Origin: an uncultured Clostridia bacterium
GTDB lineage: Bacteria; Bacillota; Clostridia; TANB77; CAG-508
Assembly (NCBI GenBank): GCA_934167685.1
Contig: CAKPLQ010000020.1
Coordinates: 1-24,807 of the forward strand
Reading direction: 5' to 3'
DNA: 24,807 nucleotides
Positions 14,820 through 22,950 of the stretch are shown here, in pieces. Position 1 is the stretch's first letter, and every line of letters starts with the position of its first letter. The notes under the pieces are model-generated. The model did not search any database. It saw only the letters and a list, made by a program, of their open reading frames with translations, and had not been told where the DNA came from. The position numbers and the translations under genes were made by a program.

Positions 14820-14940
14820 TATACATTACCTCCTATAAATTTTTGTATATGTACTCTATATCACTGAAAATAGTAATATTCCGTACTCCTTTATCTTATT
14901 CTCCAAATTATATTAAAATCCCTTCTTTTTTTTGAAAATT

Positions 14941-16566
14941 TTAATATATTTTTGTTTTTTCTAAGAATTTATATATTTTATCACCTTTTGGCAACATATA
15001 TATATCTTCCTTATTATATATTTTTAATGCTACTACAGCTGCTAAGTATATTACTACAGCAAATAACATCGCTATTATTGTTGCCAATCTTCCAGATATT
15101 ATTCTATCCATTAGTAAATATAGTGTATAAGAACATATTGCCATAATAGCTGTTGCTATAGCTGGCTTTATAACAAATTTATTAAATGGTAAATCTAGTT
15201 TTACATATTTTTTCAAAACATTAAATACTATTGTAAATGCCACTGCATGACATGCTATTGACCCAATTGCTGCTCCATATATATTAAAGAATGGTATTTT
15301 TAGTAATATTATATTTAATACTAATTTAACTAAACATCCTATTCCTAATGCTGTTGCAGGTACCATTACTTTTCCAAAGCCTTGTAATGCTCCATTTATT
15401 GTCTGGTCGAGTATAGAAAATATTACTGATACTGATATTAGTTGCAATAGTAATGCTCCTTGGTTTGCATTTGGATATAATAGATTTAATATTGGTTGTG
15501 CAAATACAATCATTCCAACAACACAAGGTAATCCTATCAACATTGATGTTAATAATGAAAATGATGTTCTTTTTGTTGCAGACTCTCTATCATTCTTCGC
15601 TTTTGCTGCTGATATTGCTGGCACTAATGCTGTTGCGAATGCAATATTTATTGCTAATGGTAAATTTGTAACCGTGTCTACTTTACCACTTAATTGTCCA
15701 TATAATTTTGTTGCTATATCTGCAGGCATATATGTACTTAAAATTCTTTTTACTGTAAATGAGTCTATATTTTTGTTAAATGATGTCATTATTGAACTTA
15801 GTGTTAATGGAATTGAGACCATTAAAATATTTTTTACTATTGTTTTTACATTTTCATATTTATAATTTGTTGAACTTTGAATTTCATTTCCGATTTCTTT
15901 TCTCTTTAGTCTATAATACATAAACAAATATGCAAAACTTGAAAATGTTGCAAGTGTTGTTGCTACATTTGCTCCAGCTGCCATCATTTCTGTTGAAGTT
16001 GATGTTGCATATGCAACTATTTCTACAATTCCAATTGTGAATATTGTCTTAAATATCTGTTCCAACGTCTGTGCTCTGGCTGTTATTTTTAATGTTCTTC
16101 TTCCATTAAAATATCCTCTAAATACTGATGATATTGATACAAAAAATATTGCTGGTGCCAGTGCTACTAATGTTAATTCTGATTCTGGAATTTGTGTCCA
16201 ACTATATGCAATTACATGTGCACCAAAGAATAATAACATTGAGCCTATTGCTCCAAGTGTCCCAAATGTGACTAATGCTACTTTGAAAATTCTATTTGCC
16301 CCTTTATTATCACCTACCGCTAATCTTTCTGACACTAATTTTGATATTGCATTCGGTACACCTATTGATGATACTGTAAGAAGTAATGCATATATCTGAT
16401 ACCCACTTGCATATATTGCATTTCCTGCATCTCCAAATCCATCTCTATTTGTTAAATATAATGTATATATTAACCCTAAAACTTTAATCAATATTTGCGA
16501 AAACATTATTGTTACAACACCTTGCATAAATGTTTCCTTTTTTATTGCTCTTTTTTCCTTTGCCAT
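14941..16566 (-). CDS. MOP-superfamily lipid flippase (SpoVB/MurJ-type)
   Basis: Integral membrane protein of the polysaccharide-transport/MVF branch of the MOP superfamily. Relatives flip lipid II (MurJ/YtgP) or act in spore cortex synthesis (SpoVB). In 541 residues there are roughly fourteen hydrophobic segments. The N-terminus FMQGVVTIMFSQILIKVLG followed by YASGYQIYALLLTVSSIGVP and NAISKLVSERLAVGDNKGA is characteristic of the SpoVB/YtgP group, as are RGYFNGRRTL and ALQGFGK. GGAGGAAAC lies before the ATG. It has its own promoter, divergent from rplM. It could be the vegetative lipid II flippase or a SpoVB paralogue; the sequence alone does not decide. Confidence 0.87.
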   Translation of the reverse strand: MAKEKRAIKKETFMQGVVTIMFSQILIKVLGLIYTLYLTNRDGFGDAGNAIYASGYQIYALLLTVSSIGVPNAISKLVSERLAVGDNKGANRIFKVALVTFGTLGAIGSMLLFFGAHVIAYSWTQIPESELTLVALAPAIFFVSISSVFRGYFNGRRTLKITARAQTLEQIFKTIFTIGIVEIVAYATSTSTEMMAAGANVATTLATFSSFAYLFMYYRLKRKEIGNEIQSSTNYKYENVKTIVKNILMVSIPLTLSSIMTSFNKNIDSFTVKRILSTYMPADIATKLYGQLSGKVDTVTNLPLAINIAFATALVPAISAAKAKNDRESATKRTSFSLLTSMLIGLPCVVGMIVFAQPILNLLYPNANQGALLLQLISVSVIFSILDQTINGALQGFGKVMVPATALGIGCLVKLVLNIILLKIPFFNIYGAAIGSIACHAVAFTIVFNVLKKYVKLDLPFNKFVIKPAIATAIMAICSYTLYLLMDRIISGRLATIIAMLFAVVIYLAAVVALKIYNKEDIYMLPKGDKIYKFLEKTKIY

Positions 16567-16625
16567 GTTTCCTCCTATAAATAATTCTATGTATTTTATT
16601 ATCTCTTTATTTCTAATACTAAATA

Positions 16626-16654
16626 ATTATATATATAAATGTTAAAATTATCAA
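16626..16654 (-). promoter_or_regulatory. Predicted sigma-A promoter of the flippase gene
   Basis: Minus strand TTGATA (16649-16654), a 17-base spacer and TATAAT (16626-16631), 60 bases before the ATG, back to back with the rplM promoter. Confidence 0.65.
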
Positions 16655-16672
16655 GAACTTTTGCCAATTTTA

Positions 16673-16701
16673 TTGACAAATGGCTAATTTTGTATTAAAA
16701 T
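16673..16701 (+). promoter_or_regulatory. Predicted sigma-A promoter of rplM-rpsI
   Basis: Perfect TTGACA (16673-16678), a 17-base spacer and TAAAAT (16696-16701). Predicted start is near 16708, leaving a leader of about 105 bases. A second candidate, TTGATA-15-TATGAT (16701-16727), lies just downstream. Confidence 0.65.
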
Positions 16702-16731
16702 TGATAGGTATTATGTTAAAATATGATTTAA

Positions 16732-16774
16732 ATATGAAACTTCTCCCCGGTGGTTTTAGATTTAAATTTCATAT
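16732..16774 (+). promoter_or_regulatory. Candidate ribosomal-protein leader structure before rplM
   Basis: Within the rplM 5' leader, ATATGAAA (16732-16739) pairs with TTTCATAT (16767-16774) and encloses a loop containing the GC-rich block CTCCCCGGTGG, isolated in otherwise very AT-rich DNA. Firmicutes have known autoregulatory L13 leaders before rplM, and position and size fit. I cannot confirm the match to that family by eye. Confidence 0.45.
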
Positions 16775-16812
16775 AAATAAATTTAATTTAAAATAGGAGG
16801 GTAAATATTACC

Positions 16813-17247
16813 ATGAATAACGTTACATATAGTGCAAAAAAAGAAACAGTTGAAAGAAAATGGTATGTAATCGATGCAGCAAACAAACCATTAGGTAGAG
16901 TGGCTACAGAAGTTGCTAGATTATTAAGAGGAAAACACAAACCAACTTTCACACCAAATATCGATACAGGTGATAATGTTATCGTTATCAATTGTAAAGA
17001 TGCAATATTAACAGGAAATAAAATGAATTCAAAAATCTACAGACATCACTCAGGTTACATTGGAGGAATGAAAGAAACTCCAGCTGCAGTTATGTTTGCT
17101 AAAAATCCAGAAAAAGCAATGACATTAGCTGTAAAAGGAATGTTACCACACAATTCTTTAGGTAGAGCTATGGCTAAAAAATTAAGAGTTTTTGCAGGAA
17201 GTGAACACAATCTTCAAGCACAAAAACCAGAAATTTGGAATTTTTAA
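16813..17247 (+). CDS. rplM: 50S ribosomal protein L13
   Basis: Early-assembly protein of the large ribosomal subunit that binds 23S rRNA. The 144-residue length is normal. Recognisable family blocks are WYVIDAANKPLGRVATEVAR (about 17-36), LLRGKHKPTF, the core DNVIVINCKDAILTGNKMNS (about 53-72) followed by KIYRHHSGYIGG, and GMLPHNSLGRAMAKKLRVFA near the C-terminus. AGGAGG lies a rather long 13 bases before the ATG, and no better start is available. It heads the universal rplM-rpsI pair, with rpsI 23 bases downstream, and is probably controlled through the structured leader. Confidence 0.98.
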   Translation: MNNVTYSAKKETVERKWYVIDAANKPLGRVATEVARLLRGKHKPTFTPNIDTGDNVIVINCKDAILTGNKMNSKIYRHHSGYIGGMKETPAAVMFAKNPEKAMTLAVKGMLPHNSLGRAMAKKLRVFAGSEHNLQAQKPEIWNF

Positions 17248-17270
17248 TTAATTAAGGAGGAACTATAATA

Positions 17271-17672
17271 ATGGCTAAGTCAAATAAAATCGTATATATG
17301 GGTACAGGTAGAAGAAAAAGTTCAATAGCTAGAGTAAGATTAGTTGAAGGAACAGGAAAAATAACAATAAACGGAAAAGATATCGAAGAGTTTTTCGATT
17401 TAGAAACTTTAAAAGTTATTGTTAGACAACCATTAACAGTTACAAATACATTAGCTAAATATGATGTAATTTGTTCAGTTCAAGGTGGTGGAGTTTCTGG
17501 TCAAGCTGGAGCTATCAGACATGGTATAGCTAGAGCTTTAAATGAAGCTAACTCAGAATACAGACCAGCATTAAAGACAAACGGATTCTTAACAAGAGAT
17601 CCACGTATGAAAGAAAGAAAAAAATACGGTCTTAAAAAAGCAAGAAAAGCACCTCAATTCTCAAAGAGATAA
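17271..17672 (+). CDS. rpsI: 30S ribosomal protein S9
   Basis: Small-subunit head protein whose C-terminal tail reaches the P-site tRNA. The 133-residue protein carries YMGTGRRKSSIARVRLVEGT near the start, GGGVSGQAGAIRHGIARAL (about 75-93), DPRMKERKKYGLKKARKAPQ and the conserved basic ending FSKR. AAGGAGG precedes the ATG. It is the second and last gene of the rplM operon and is followed by a clear terminator. Confidence 0.98.
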   Translation: MAKSNKIVYMGTGRRKSSIARVRLVEGTGKITINGKDIEEFFDLETLKVIVRQPLTVTNTLAKYDVICSVQGGGVSGQAGAIRHGIARALNEANSEYRPALKTNGFLTRDPRMKERKKYGLKKARKAPQFSKR

Positions 17673-17687
17673 GGTTATATATTATAC

Positions 17688-17720
17688 AAAAATCGAGAGC
17701 AACACGTTTCTCGATTTTTT
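17688..17720 (+). terminator. Rho-independent terminator of rplM-rpsI
   Basis: Stem 17688-17698 with 17709-17719 (AAAATCGAGA/TCTCGATTTT), a 10-base loop and a T run at 17715-17720. Confidence 0.88.
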
Positions 17721-17741
17721 ATTTTACTTTTAATTAAGCAA

Positions 17742-17769
17742 AAAGAAGCGAATTAGTTTCCGCTTCTTT
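17742..17769 (-). terminator. Rho-independent terminator of the queA-tgt operon
   Basis: Stem AAAGAAGCG (17761-17769 on the minus strand) with CGCTTCTTT (17742-17750), a 10-base loop, then a T-rich tail. The left arm encodes the last codons (Lys-Arg-Ser) of the 359-residue gene and its stop codon is in the loop. Confidence 0.82.
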
Positions 17770-18832
17770 TTTGTTCTTTTTTATATTCTTTAAATTCTTC
17801 TTGATTTTCCTTAGTATACCCTTTTAAACAATCAGTTGGTACCTTTTCACATATTTTATTAAAAATTTCTAGAAATTCCTCTGTTGTACCACCTTTTATT
17901 TTTACACAATTAATATTTGTTTTTCCATCTTTTAAATGTACTATTATGCTTGATGAAGTTGTTACAACTCCATAATATTTTACATTATGAATATGTACCC
18001 ATTTAACATCTGAAAATTTAAATATTGCAAAACCTCCTTGGCTTTTTAAATCCACAAGAAAATCTTTTGTTATTATTATTTTATCTTTATAGTGTTTTTC
18101 TTCTACATTATCATCTAGCTGATTTGCTAATTCATTTTCATAATCATTCTTCTTCAAATATTTCTTTATCCTACTTTTTATTATTAAAACACATATATTA
18201 TATATTAATAAAATGATAAATCCTATTATTGCAAATATAATAGCAACTTCTTCTAGTGTAGTATCAACTGGTGATTTTCTTACATTTAATAATACACTTC
18301 CAAAATATCTTTCAAAATCGTCTACTTTTATTTTATTATCTTCTTCTAAACCTTCATTGTAATAATCAACTAGCATCTTTTTTAGCTCGTCTGATACATT
18401 TTCTGTCATACCATAAATTTTTACTGGTTGTGGTTTTGTTGCATTTTCATCAGTTGAATATGTATAATCTTTTATTTCTTTTAATTTATCAATTGTTTCA
18501 AAATCTAAATCAACAACATACCAATATCCATTGTTAAATGCTATACAGTATCTGTCATTACTAGAATCTGATGTATTATCTGCATTTCCATATATAGCAA
18601 CTTCATCTGTTAGTCCTTGAACCTCTAGGTAAGCATATTTATTTTCTGCCATCCCTAGCGCTCCATCTGTTGTAAAATCTATTGCTTCTGGTAAATTTTT
18701 TTCTTTTCTAGTTTCAATTGAATATGAAGCAATTATTACTGCTATTATACATATCAAATATCCTATCCATATCCATTTAGGCATTTTTTTACCTTTTTTT
18801 ATGATTTCTTCTCCTTTTATTTCCATATACAT
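17753..18832 (-). CDS. Two-pass membrane protein, unknown function
   Basis: I do not recognise this 359-residue protein. Seen: a short basic cytoplasmic N-terminus, membrane helix one (about 20-38), a probably external domain (about 40-192) with beta-strand and helix character, helix two (about 195-218), and a cytoplasmic C-terminal domain (about 235-345) where ITKDFLVDLKSQGGFAIFKF and VKWVHIHNVKYYGVVTTSSS give a beta pattern recalling bacterial PH-like domains, followed by one helix and a charged tail. That fold suggestion is a guess. AAAGGAG lies five bases before the chosen ATG; an ATG two codons later would also fit. It is last in the queA operon, 14 bases after the DUF4321 gene, with the terminator folded from its last codons. 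Confidence 0.82.
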   Translation of the reverse strand: MYMEIKGEEIIKKGKKMPKWIWIGYLICIIAVIIASYSIETRKEKNLPEAIDFTTDGALGMAENKYAYLEVQGLTDEVAIYGNADNTSDSSNDRYCIAFNNGYWYVVDLDFETIDKLKEIKDYTYSTDENATKPQPVKIYGMTENVSDELKKMLVDYYNEGLEEDNKIKVDDFERYFGSVLLNVRKSPVDTTLEEVAIIFAIIGFIILLIYNICVLIIKSRIKKYLKKNDYENELANQLDDNVEEKHYKDKIIITKDFLVDLKSQGGFAIFKFSDVKWVHIHNVKYYGVVTTSSSIIVHLKDGKTNINCVKIKGGTTEEFLEIFNKICEKVPTDCLKGYTKENQEEFKEYKKEQKRSGN

Positions 18833-18846
18833 TTTTACTCCTTTTA

Positions 18847-19107
18847 TTAATATATTTTTCTATATAAAAATATTGCTATTCCCAATCCAATTATACTGGC
18901 AATATTAATATTAACTGAAAAGGCAAATGTTAGACTTAACACATTCATATTTAATACAAATGGTTCTTGAATTCCAAATGTTTGACCATAAGATAACCAA
19001 GTAAGCCAATCTACCTGTGCTGCTAGTTCTCCAAGTAAACCTCCTATTACCAATCCTGCAAATATAAATAATATTACTATCCATGTATTTTTATCTCTTG
19101 TAGCCAT
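18847..19107 (-). CDS. DUF4321 family small membrane protein
   Basis: Function unknown. In 86 residues there are two hydrophobic segments: WIVILFIFAGLVIGGLLGEL (about 9-28) and a C-terminal one (VNINIASIIGLGIAIFLYRK, about 65-84). The central LSYGQTFGIQEPFVLNMNVL and LTFAFSVNINIASIIG patterns are what I associate with the clostridial DUF4321 family. GGAGG lies eight bases before the ATG. It sits between the WG-repeat gene (24 bases) and the 359-residue membrane gene (14 bases), so it is part of the same transcript. Confidence 0.82.
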   Translation of the reverse strand: MATRDKNTWIVILFIFAGLVIGGLLGELAAQVDWLTWLSYGQTFGIQEPFVLNMNVLSLTFAFSVNINIASIIGLGIAIFLYRKIY

Positions 19108-19131
19108 TTTTTATTCCTCCATTTTTTTATT

Positions 19132-20463
19132 TTATCTTCCGACACTTGCTAACCACTCTTCTACACTCATTACTTTTTCATTATTGTTGTATGACATATA
19201 GAATGTATTTTCTCCTGTTTCTGTATTTATTTTCATATATACATTTTCAAGTATATATGTTGGTATTAATTCTTCTCCTTCAGCTGTCATTAAATTATAA
19301 TATTTATCTTTTCCTACTATTATTATTTTATAACTTGGCACAACTACTGCTGGATAAATATTGCTATCTTTTATTCCACTTATTGAGCTGCAACCTACAT
19401 TAGAAAATTCACAATCTCTAATTTTTTCCCCTTTTATATTGAAAAATCCCCATAAGTCTTGATTATTTTTTACAGGTATTACTTCATCTAATAAAACATA
19501 TTGATTTTCAATTCCACTACCAGAATATTTATCTATATCAATTCCAATCTGTTTATATTCTGGTGCAAGTATTACTTTTCCTTTTGTATCAACTATTCCA
19601 TATAAGTTATTTTGTTTTATTAAATATAAACCATTTTGATTATCCATTATTTTAATTTCATCATAAGTTATTCTTACTTTATTTATACCGTCTTTTCCTA
19701 TAACTCCATATTTTCCACTACTCTTAACTAAAAAATCTGATGTTGCTGGCAAATATTTTATTTCTTCATATTTATTTTCTAATACTGATTCTCCTGTTTC
19801 CGCATTTATTACTCCATATTGGTCATTTGATATTATTATCATCATTTTCTCAAATATTGCCTTTTTATCTGAATATTCTTCTGAAAGTTTTATTTCTTCT
19901 CCATCTATTTTTTGCTTTGTTGAATAATATTGATTTAAATAATCCATTGTATATATATTAATTCTTTTCTTTTCTAAGTTATAGTCAAATAAGGTATTAA
20001 AGGCCTCTTCTATCCCCTTTGGAGTTGTATATAATTCCCCATCTTTTTCTATTACTTTTTTATCAATTTTTATATATTCATAATCAGAATCTCCTCTAGT
20101 CTTTACTAATGTATCTGAATCTTTAGTAAACATTGCTATTTCATTTTCATTTTTTACATAGCATTTTGTAGAATCTTCTGATTTTATTTTATAATCTCCT
20201 CTATAGTCTTCATAATTAAGGTATTTCGCTATAGCTCTTATTGGTATATATAATTCATCTGTACTATTTTCTGGAATATATAATATTTGCTCTATAGCAT
20301 TTTTACTTTGACCATCTACTGTTATCCTCATTACAGCTCCATTTAAATATATTATGCCACAAATTATTAATATTGTTAGCACAATTAATACAGCTATACA
20401 AATTCCTATAATCATAGTCAATTTTGATTTTTTTGTATTTTCAACTTCTTCATATAACTCCAT
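19132..20463 (-). CDS. WG-repeat protein with N-terminal anchor and stalk-like domain
   Basis: Probably a membrane-anchored extracytoplasmic protein; role unknown. Order in 443 residues: charged N-terminus, one membrane helix (about 15-40), a domain (about 46-170) with MRITVDGQSKNAIEQIL and LYIPIRAIAKYLNY that resembles the copper-amine-oxidase-N-like 'stalk' domain of clostridial surface proteins, then about four WG repeats: YGVINAETGESVLENKYEEI (from about 218), YGVIGKDGINKVRITYDEIK, YGIVDTKGKVILAPEYKQI and WGFFNIKGEKIRDCEF. WG repeats form beta-propeller-like folds used for binding. AGGAGG lies seven bases before the ATG. Eleven bases separate it from tgt, which places it firmly in the queuosine operon although no link to tRNA modification is apparent. 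Confidence 0.85.
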   Translation of the reverse strand: MELYEEVENTKKSKLTMIIGICIAVLIVLTILIICGIIYLNGAVMRITVDGQSKNAIEQILYIPENSTDELYIPIRAIAKYLNYEDYRGDYKIKSEDSTKCYVKNENEIAMFTKDSDTLVKTRGDSDYEYIKIDKKVIEKDGELYTTPKGIEEAFNTLFDYNLEKKRINIYTMDYLNQYYSTKQKIDGEEIKLSEEYSDKKAIFEKMMIIISNDQYGVINAETGESVLENKYEEIKYLPATSDFLVKSSGKYGVIGKDGINKVRITYDEIKIMDNQNGLYLIKQNNLYGIVDTKGKVILAPEYKQIGIDIDKYSGSGIENQYVLLDEVIPVKNNQDLWGFFNIKGEKIRDCEFSNVGCSSISGIKDSNIYPAVVVPSYKIIIVGKDKYYNLMTAEGEELIPTYILENVYMKINTETGENTFYMSYNNNEKVMSVEEWLASVGR

Positions 20464-20474
20464 GAATTCTCCTC

Positions 20475-21602
20475 CTATTTTTCATAACCGTATTTTTTAT
20501 AAAATTCTTCTTTAAATGTTCCTAAATTGTCATTCTCTATTTCTATTCTAACTCTTTCCATTAATTTAGTCAAGAATCTTAAGTTATGAATTGAAAGTAA
20601 TCTTACTCCCAAAATTTCATTAGCTTTTATCAAATGTCTGATATATGCTCTTGTATAATTTTTACATGTATAACAGTCACATTCAGGGTCTAATGGTCCC
20701 CAATCTCTTTCATATGTAGCATTTCTTACTACTACCTTTCCATGTGATGTCATGGCTGTTCCATTTCTTGCAATTCTTGTTGGTAATACACAGTCACACA
20801 TATCTATTCCAGCCATTGCTGCTTCTATTAAATAATCTGGTGAACCAACTCCCATCAAGTACCTTGGTTTGTCTTTTGGCATTAATGGTGCTGTATATTT
20901 TAATATGTCTATAAATTCTTCTTTAGGTTCTCCTACACTTATTCCTCCAATTGCATATCCTGGTAAATCTAATTCTGCTAAGTCTTTTGCTGATTTTTCT
21001 CTTAAATCTTTATAAAATCCACCTTGAATTATTCCAAATAATGCTTGGTCTTCTGGCCTTGCATGTGCCTCTATACACCTCTTTGCCCATCTTGTAGTTC
21101 TTTCCATTGAATTTTTAGTATATTCATATGTTGATGGGTATGGACAACATTCATCAAATGACATGATTATATCTGCTCCAAGTGCATTTTCTATTTCCAT
21201 AACTTTTTCAGGTGTAAACATATGCTTACTTCCATCTAAATGTGATTTGAATTCTACTCCTTCTTCTGTTATTTTTCTTAAATCACTTAAGCTAAATACC
21301 TGAAATCCTCCACAATCTGTTAATATTGGTCTATCCCAATTCATAAACTTGTGTAGTCCCCCTGCCTCTTTTACAATATCATGTCCAGGTCTTAAATACA
21401 AATGGTATGTATTTGATAATATTATCTGTGCTTTTACTTCTTCTTTTAATTCCTCTGGTGTCATTGATTTTACTGTTGCTTGTGTTCCCACTGGCATAAA
21501 TATTGGTGTTTGAATGTCCCCATGTGGAGTGTGCACAACTCCTCTCCTTGCTCCTGTTTGCTTACATTCGTGTAATAATTCATATGTTACTGCTGGTTTC
21601 AT
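20475..21602 (-). CDS. tgt: tRNA-guanine (queuine) transglycosylase
   Basis: Exchanges guanine-34 of tRNAs with GUN anticodons for preQ1 in queuosine synthesis. The 375-residue bacterial form shows FMPVGTQATVKSM, ILSNTYHLYLRPG, TDCGGFQVFSLS with Asp96 as the general acid/base, SFDECCPYPS, LFGIIQGGFYKDLR, YAIGGISVGEP, and the nucleophile Asp270 in MCDCVLPTRIARNG. Zinc ligands are visible as Cys308, Cys310, Cys313 (ECDCYTC) and His339 (LSIHN). AAAGGAA precedes the ATG. It follows queA by 20 bases, the expected pathway pairing. The usual next gene yajC is absent. Confidence 0.97.
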   Translation of the reverse strand: MKPAVTYELLHECKQTGARRGVVHTPHGDIQTPIFMPVGTQATVKSMTPEELKEEVKAQIILSNTYHLYLRPGHDIVKEAGGLHKFMNWDRPILTDCGGFQVFSLSDLRKITEEGVEFKSHLDGSKHMFTPEKVMEIENALGADIIMSFDECCPYPSTYEYTKNSMERTTRWAKRCIEAHARPEDQALFGIIQGGFYKDLREKSAKDLAELDLPGYAIGGISVGEPKEEFIDILKYTAPLMPKDKPRYLMGVGSPDYLIEAAMAGIDMCDCVLPTRIARNGTAMTSHGKVVVRNATYERDWGPLDPECDCYTCKNYTRAYIRHLIKANEILGVRLLSIHNLRFLTKLMERVRIEIENDNLGTFKEEFYKKYGYEK

Positions 21603-21622
21603 ATTTGCTTCCTTTCTTATTT

Positions 21623-22648
21623 CTATTTTATAAACATTGCATCTCCAAAACTGAAAAATTTGTATTCTTGTTTTACTGCTTCGTTATATGCTTTTAATAT
21701 ATATTCTCTTCCTGCTAATGCTGATACTAACATTAATAATGTTGATTCTGGTAAATGGAAATTTGTTATTAATCCATCTAAGCATTTAAATTTATATCCT
21801 GGATATATAAATATTTTTGTATCTCCCTCTGTTGCTTGTACTAATCCTGTTTTTTCGTCTGCAATGGTCTCTAAAACCCTACAAGATGTTGTTCCTACTG
21901 CAATTACTCGTTTTCCTTGTTTTTTTGTTTCATTTATTTTATCAACATCTTCTTGTTTTATATAAAAATGTTCTGAATGCATATCATGTTCTTCTATATT
22001 TTCTTCTTTTACAGGTCTAAATGTTCCTATTCCAACATGTAGTGTTACATTTGCTATTTTTACACCTTTTTCTTCTATTTTCTTTAATAATTCATCTGTA
22101 AAATGTAACCCTGCTGTTGGTGCTGCTGCTGAACCTTCATATTTTGCATATACTGTTTGATATCTGTCATTTTCTTTTAGTGCTTCGTGTATATATGGAG
22201 GTAATGGCATTAGTCCAATTTTGTCTAGTATTTCATTAAATATTCCTTGATATTTAAATTGTACTTTTCTTGTTCCTCCTGGCATTGTATCTAATACTTC
22301 CGCTTCTAATAGCCCTTCTCCAAATATTACTTTTGCACCTGCATGTAGTTTATTTCCTGGTCTTACTATACATTCCCAAATGTCTCCTTCTATTCTATTT
22401 AATAGTAAAAATTCTACATTTGCTCCTGTTTCTTTTTTTCCATAAAGTCTTGCTGGTAGTACTTTTGTATTGTTTCTTACTAAACAATCTCCTGGTTCTA
22501 AGTAATCTATTATGTCTTTAAATACTTTATGTTCTATTGTTTGTTTGTCTCTATCTAATACCATTAATCTTGATTCATCTCTTTTTTCTATTGGTACTTG
22601 CGCTATTAATTTTTCTGGTAGCTCATAATTAAATTCTGTTAGTTTCAC
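21623..22648 (-). CDS. queA: S-adenosylmethionine:tRNA ribosyltransferase-isomerase
   Basis: Transfers and isomerises the ribosyl group of SAM onto preQ1-tRNA to give epoxyqueuosine, the step after Tgt. The 341 residues start FNYELPEKLIAQVPIEKRDE, and include CLVRNNTKVLPARLYGKKET, LMPLPPYIHE, YQTVYAKYEGSAAAPTAGLH, NVTLHVGIGTFRPVKEENI with MHSEHF, and ITNFHLPESTLLMLVSALAG, all strong family signatures. The start is GTG at 22646-22648 behind AAAGGAA; the ATG just upstream runs into a stop after two codons. It is the first gene of a five-gene unit (queA-tgt-WG repeat-DUF4321-membrane protein) with its own promoter. Confidence 0.97.
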   Translation of the reverse strand: MKLTEFNYELPEKLIAQVPIEKRDESRLMVLDRDKQTIEHKVFKDIIDYLEPGDCLVRNNTKVLPARLYGKKETGANVEFLLLNRIEGDIWECIVRPGNKLHAGAKVIFGEGLLEAEVLDTMPGGTRKVQFKYQGIFNEILDKIGLMPLPPYIHEALKENDRYQTVYAKYEGSAAAPTAGLHFTDELLKKIEEKGVKIANVTLHVGIGTFRPVKEENIEEHDMHSEHFYIKQEDVDKINETKKQGKRVIAVGTTSCRVLETIADEKTGLVQATEGDTKIFIYPGYKFKCLDGLITNFHLPESTLLMLVSALAGREYILKAYNEAVKQEYKFFSFGDAMFIK

Positions 22649-22690
22649 TTTTATTGCATTTCCTTTCTTTTTCTCATTTTTTACTCTTAT

Positions 22691-22719
22691 ATTGTACTAT
22701 TTTTTCTTATTTTTTTCAA
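22691..22719 (-). promoter_or_regulatory. Predicted sigma-A promoter of the queA operon
   Basis: Minus strand TTGAAA (22714-22719), a 17-base A-rich spacer and TACAAT (22691-22696), 42 bases before the GTG start. Confidence 0.65.
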
Positions 22720-22878
22720 GTTTTATGTAAAAAAATAATATCTAATTCTTTAATAAGAATTAAATATTTTTTCCTTTCCATTGTTTATTGATTTAATCTA
22801 AAAGATTTAACTATTTTCTGTGTATGAATTAAATTCTCCACTGAAATAAATAAGATTTAGCACACCTTGAGTATGTGC
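22720..22878. other. Gene-free AT-rich spacer between queA and ileS
   Basis: No open frame with a ribosome site is visible. It holds a small palindrome AATTCTT-TAAT-AAGAATT (22744-22761, inner bases also complementary) and a five-pair hairpin GCACA/TGTGC (22860-22878) just beyond the ileS terminator. I see no preQ1 riboswitch signature here. Confidence 0.4.
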
Positions 22879-22917
22879 AAAAAAAATAGAAGCACATATA
22901 TAAAATATGCTTCTATT
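22879..22917 (-). terminator. Rho-independent terminator of ileS
   Basis: Minus strand stem AATAGAAGCA (22908-22917) with TGCTTCTATT (22885-22894), a 13-base AT-rich loop, then an eight-base U tract (22879-22886, the last bases also pairing). It lies 33 bases after the ileS stop codon. Confidence 0.88.
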
Positions 22918-22950
22918 ATACCTTCTCATCTTGCTAATGTCAAGAAAATT

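Noticed and set aside
22649..22950. preQ1 riboswitch or T-box in the queA-ileS gap
   Set aside because: No preQ1 aptamer pattern or T-box sequence is recognisable; a T-box for ileS would be beyond the right edge.
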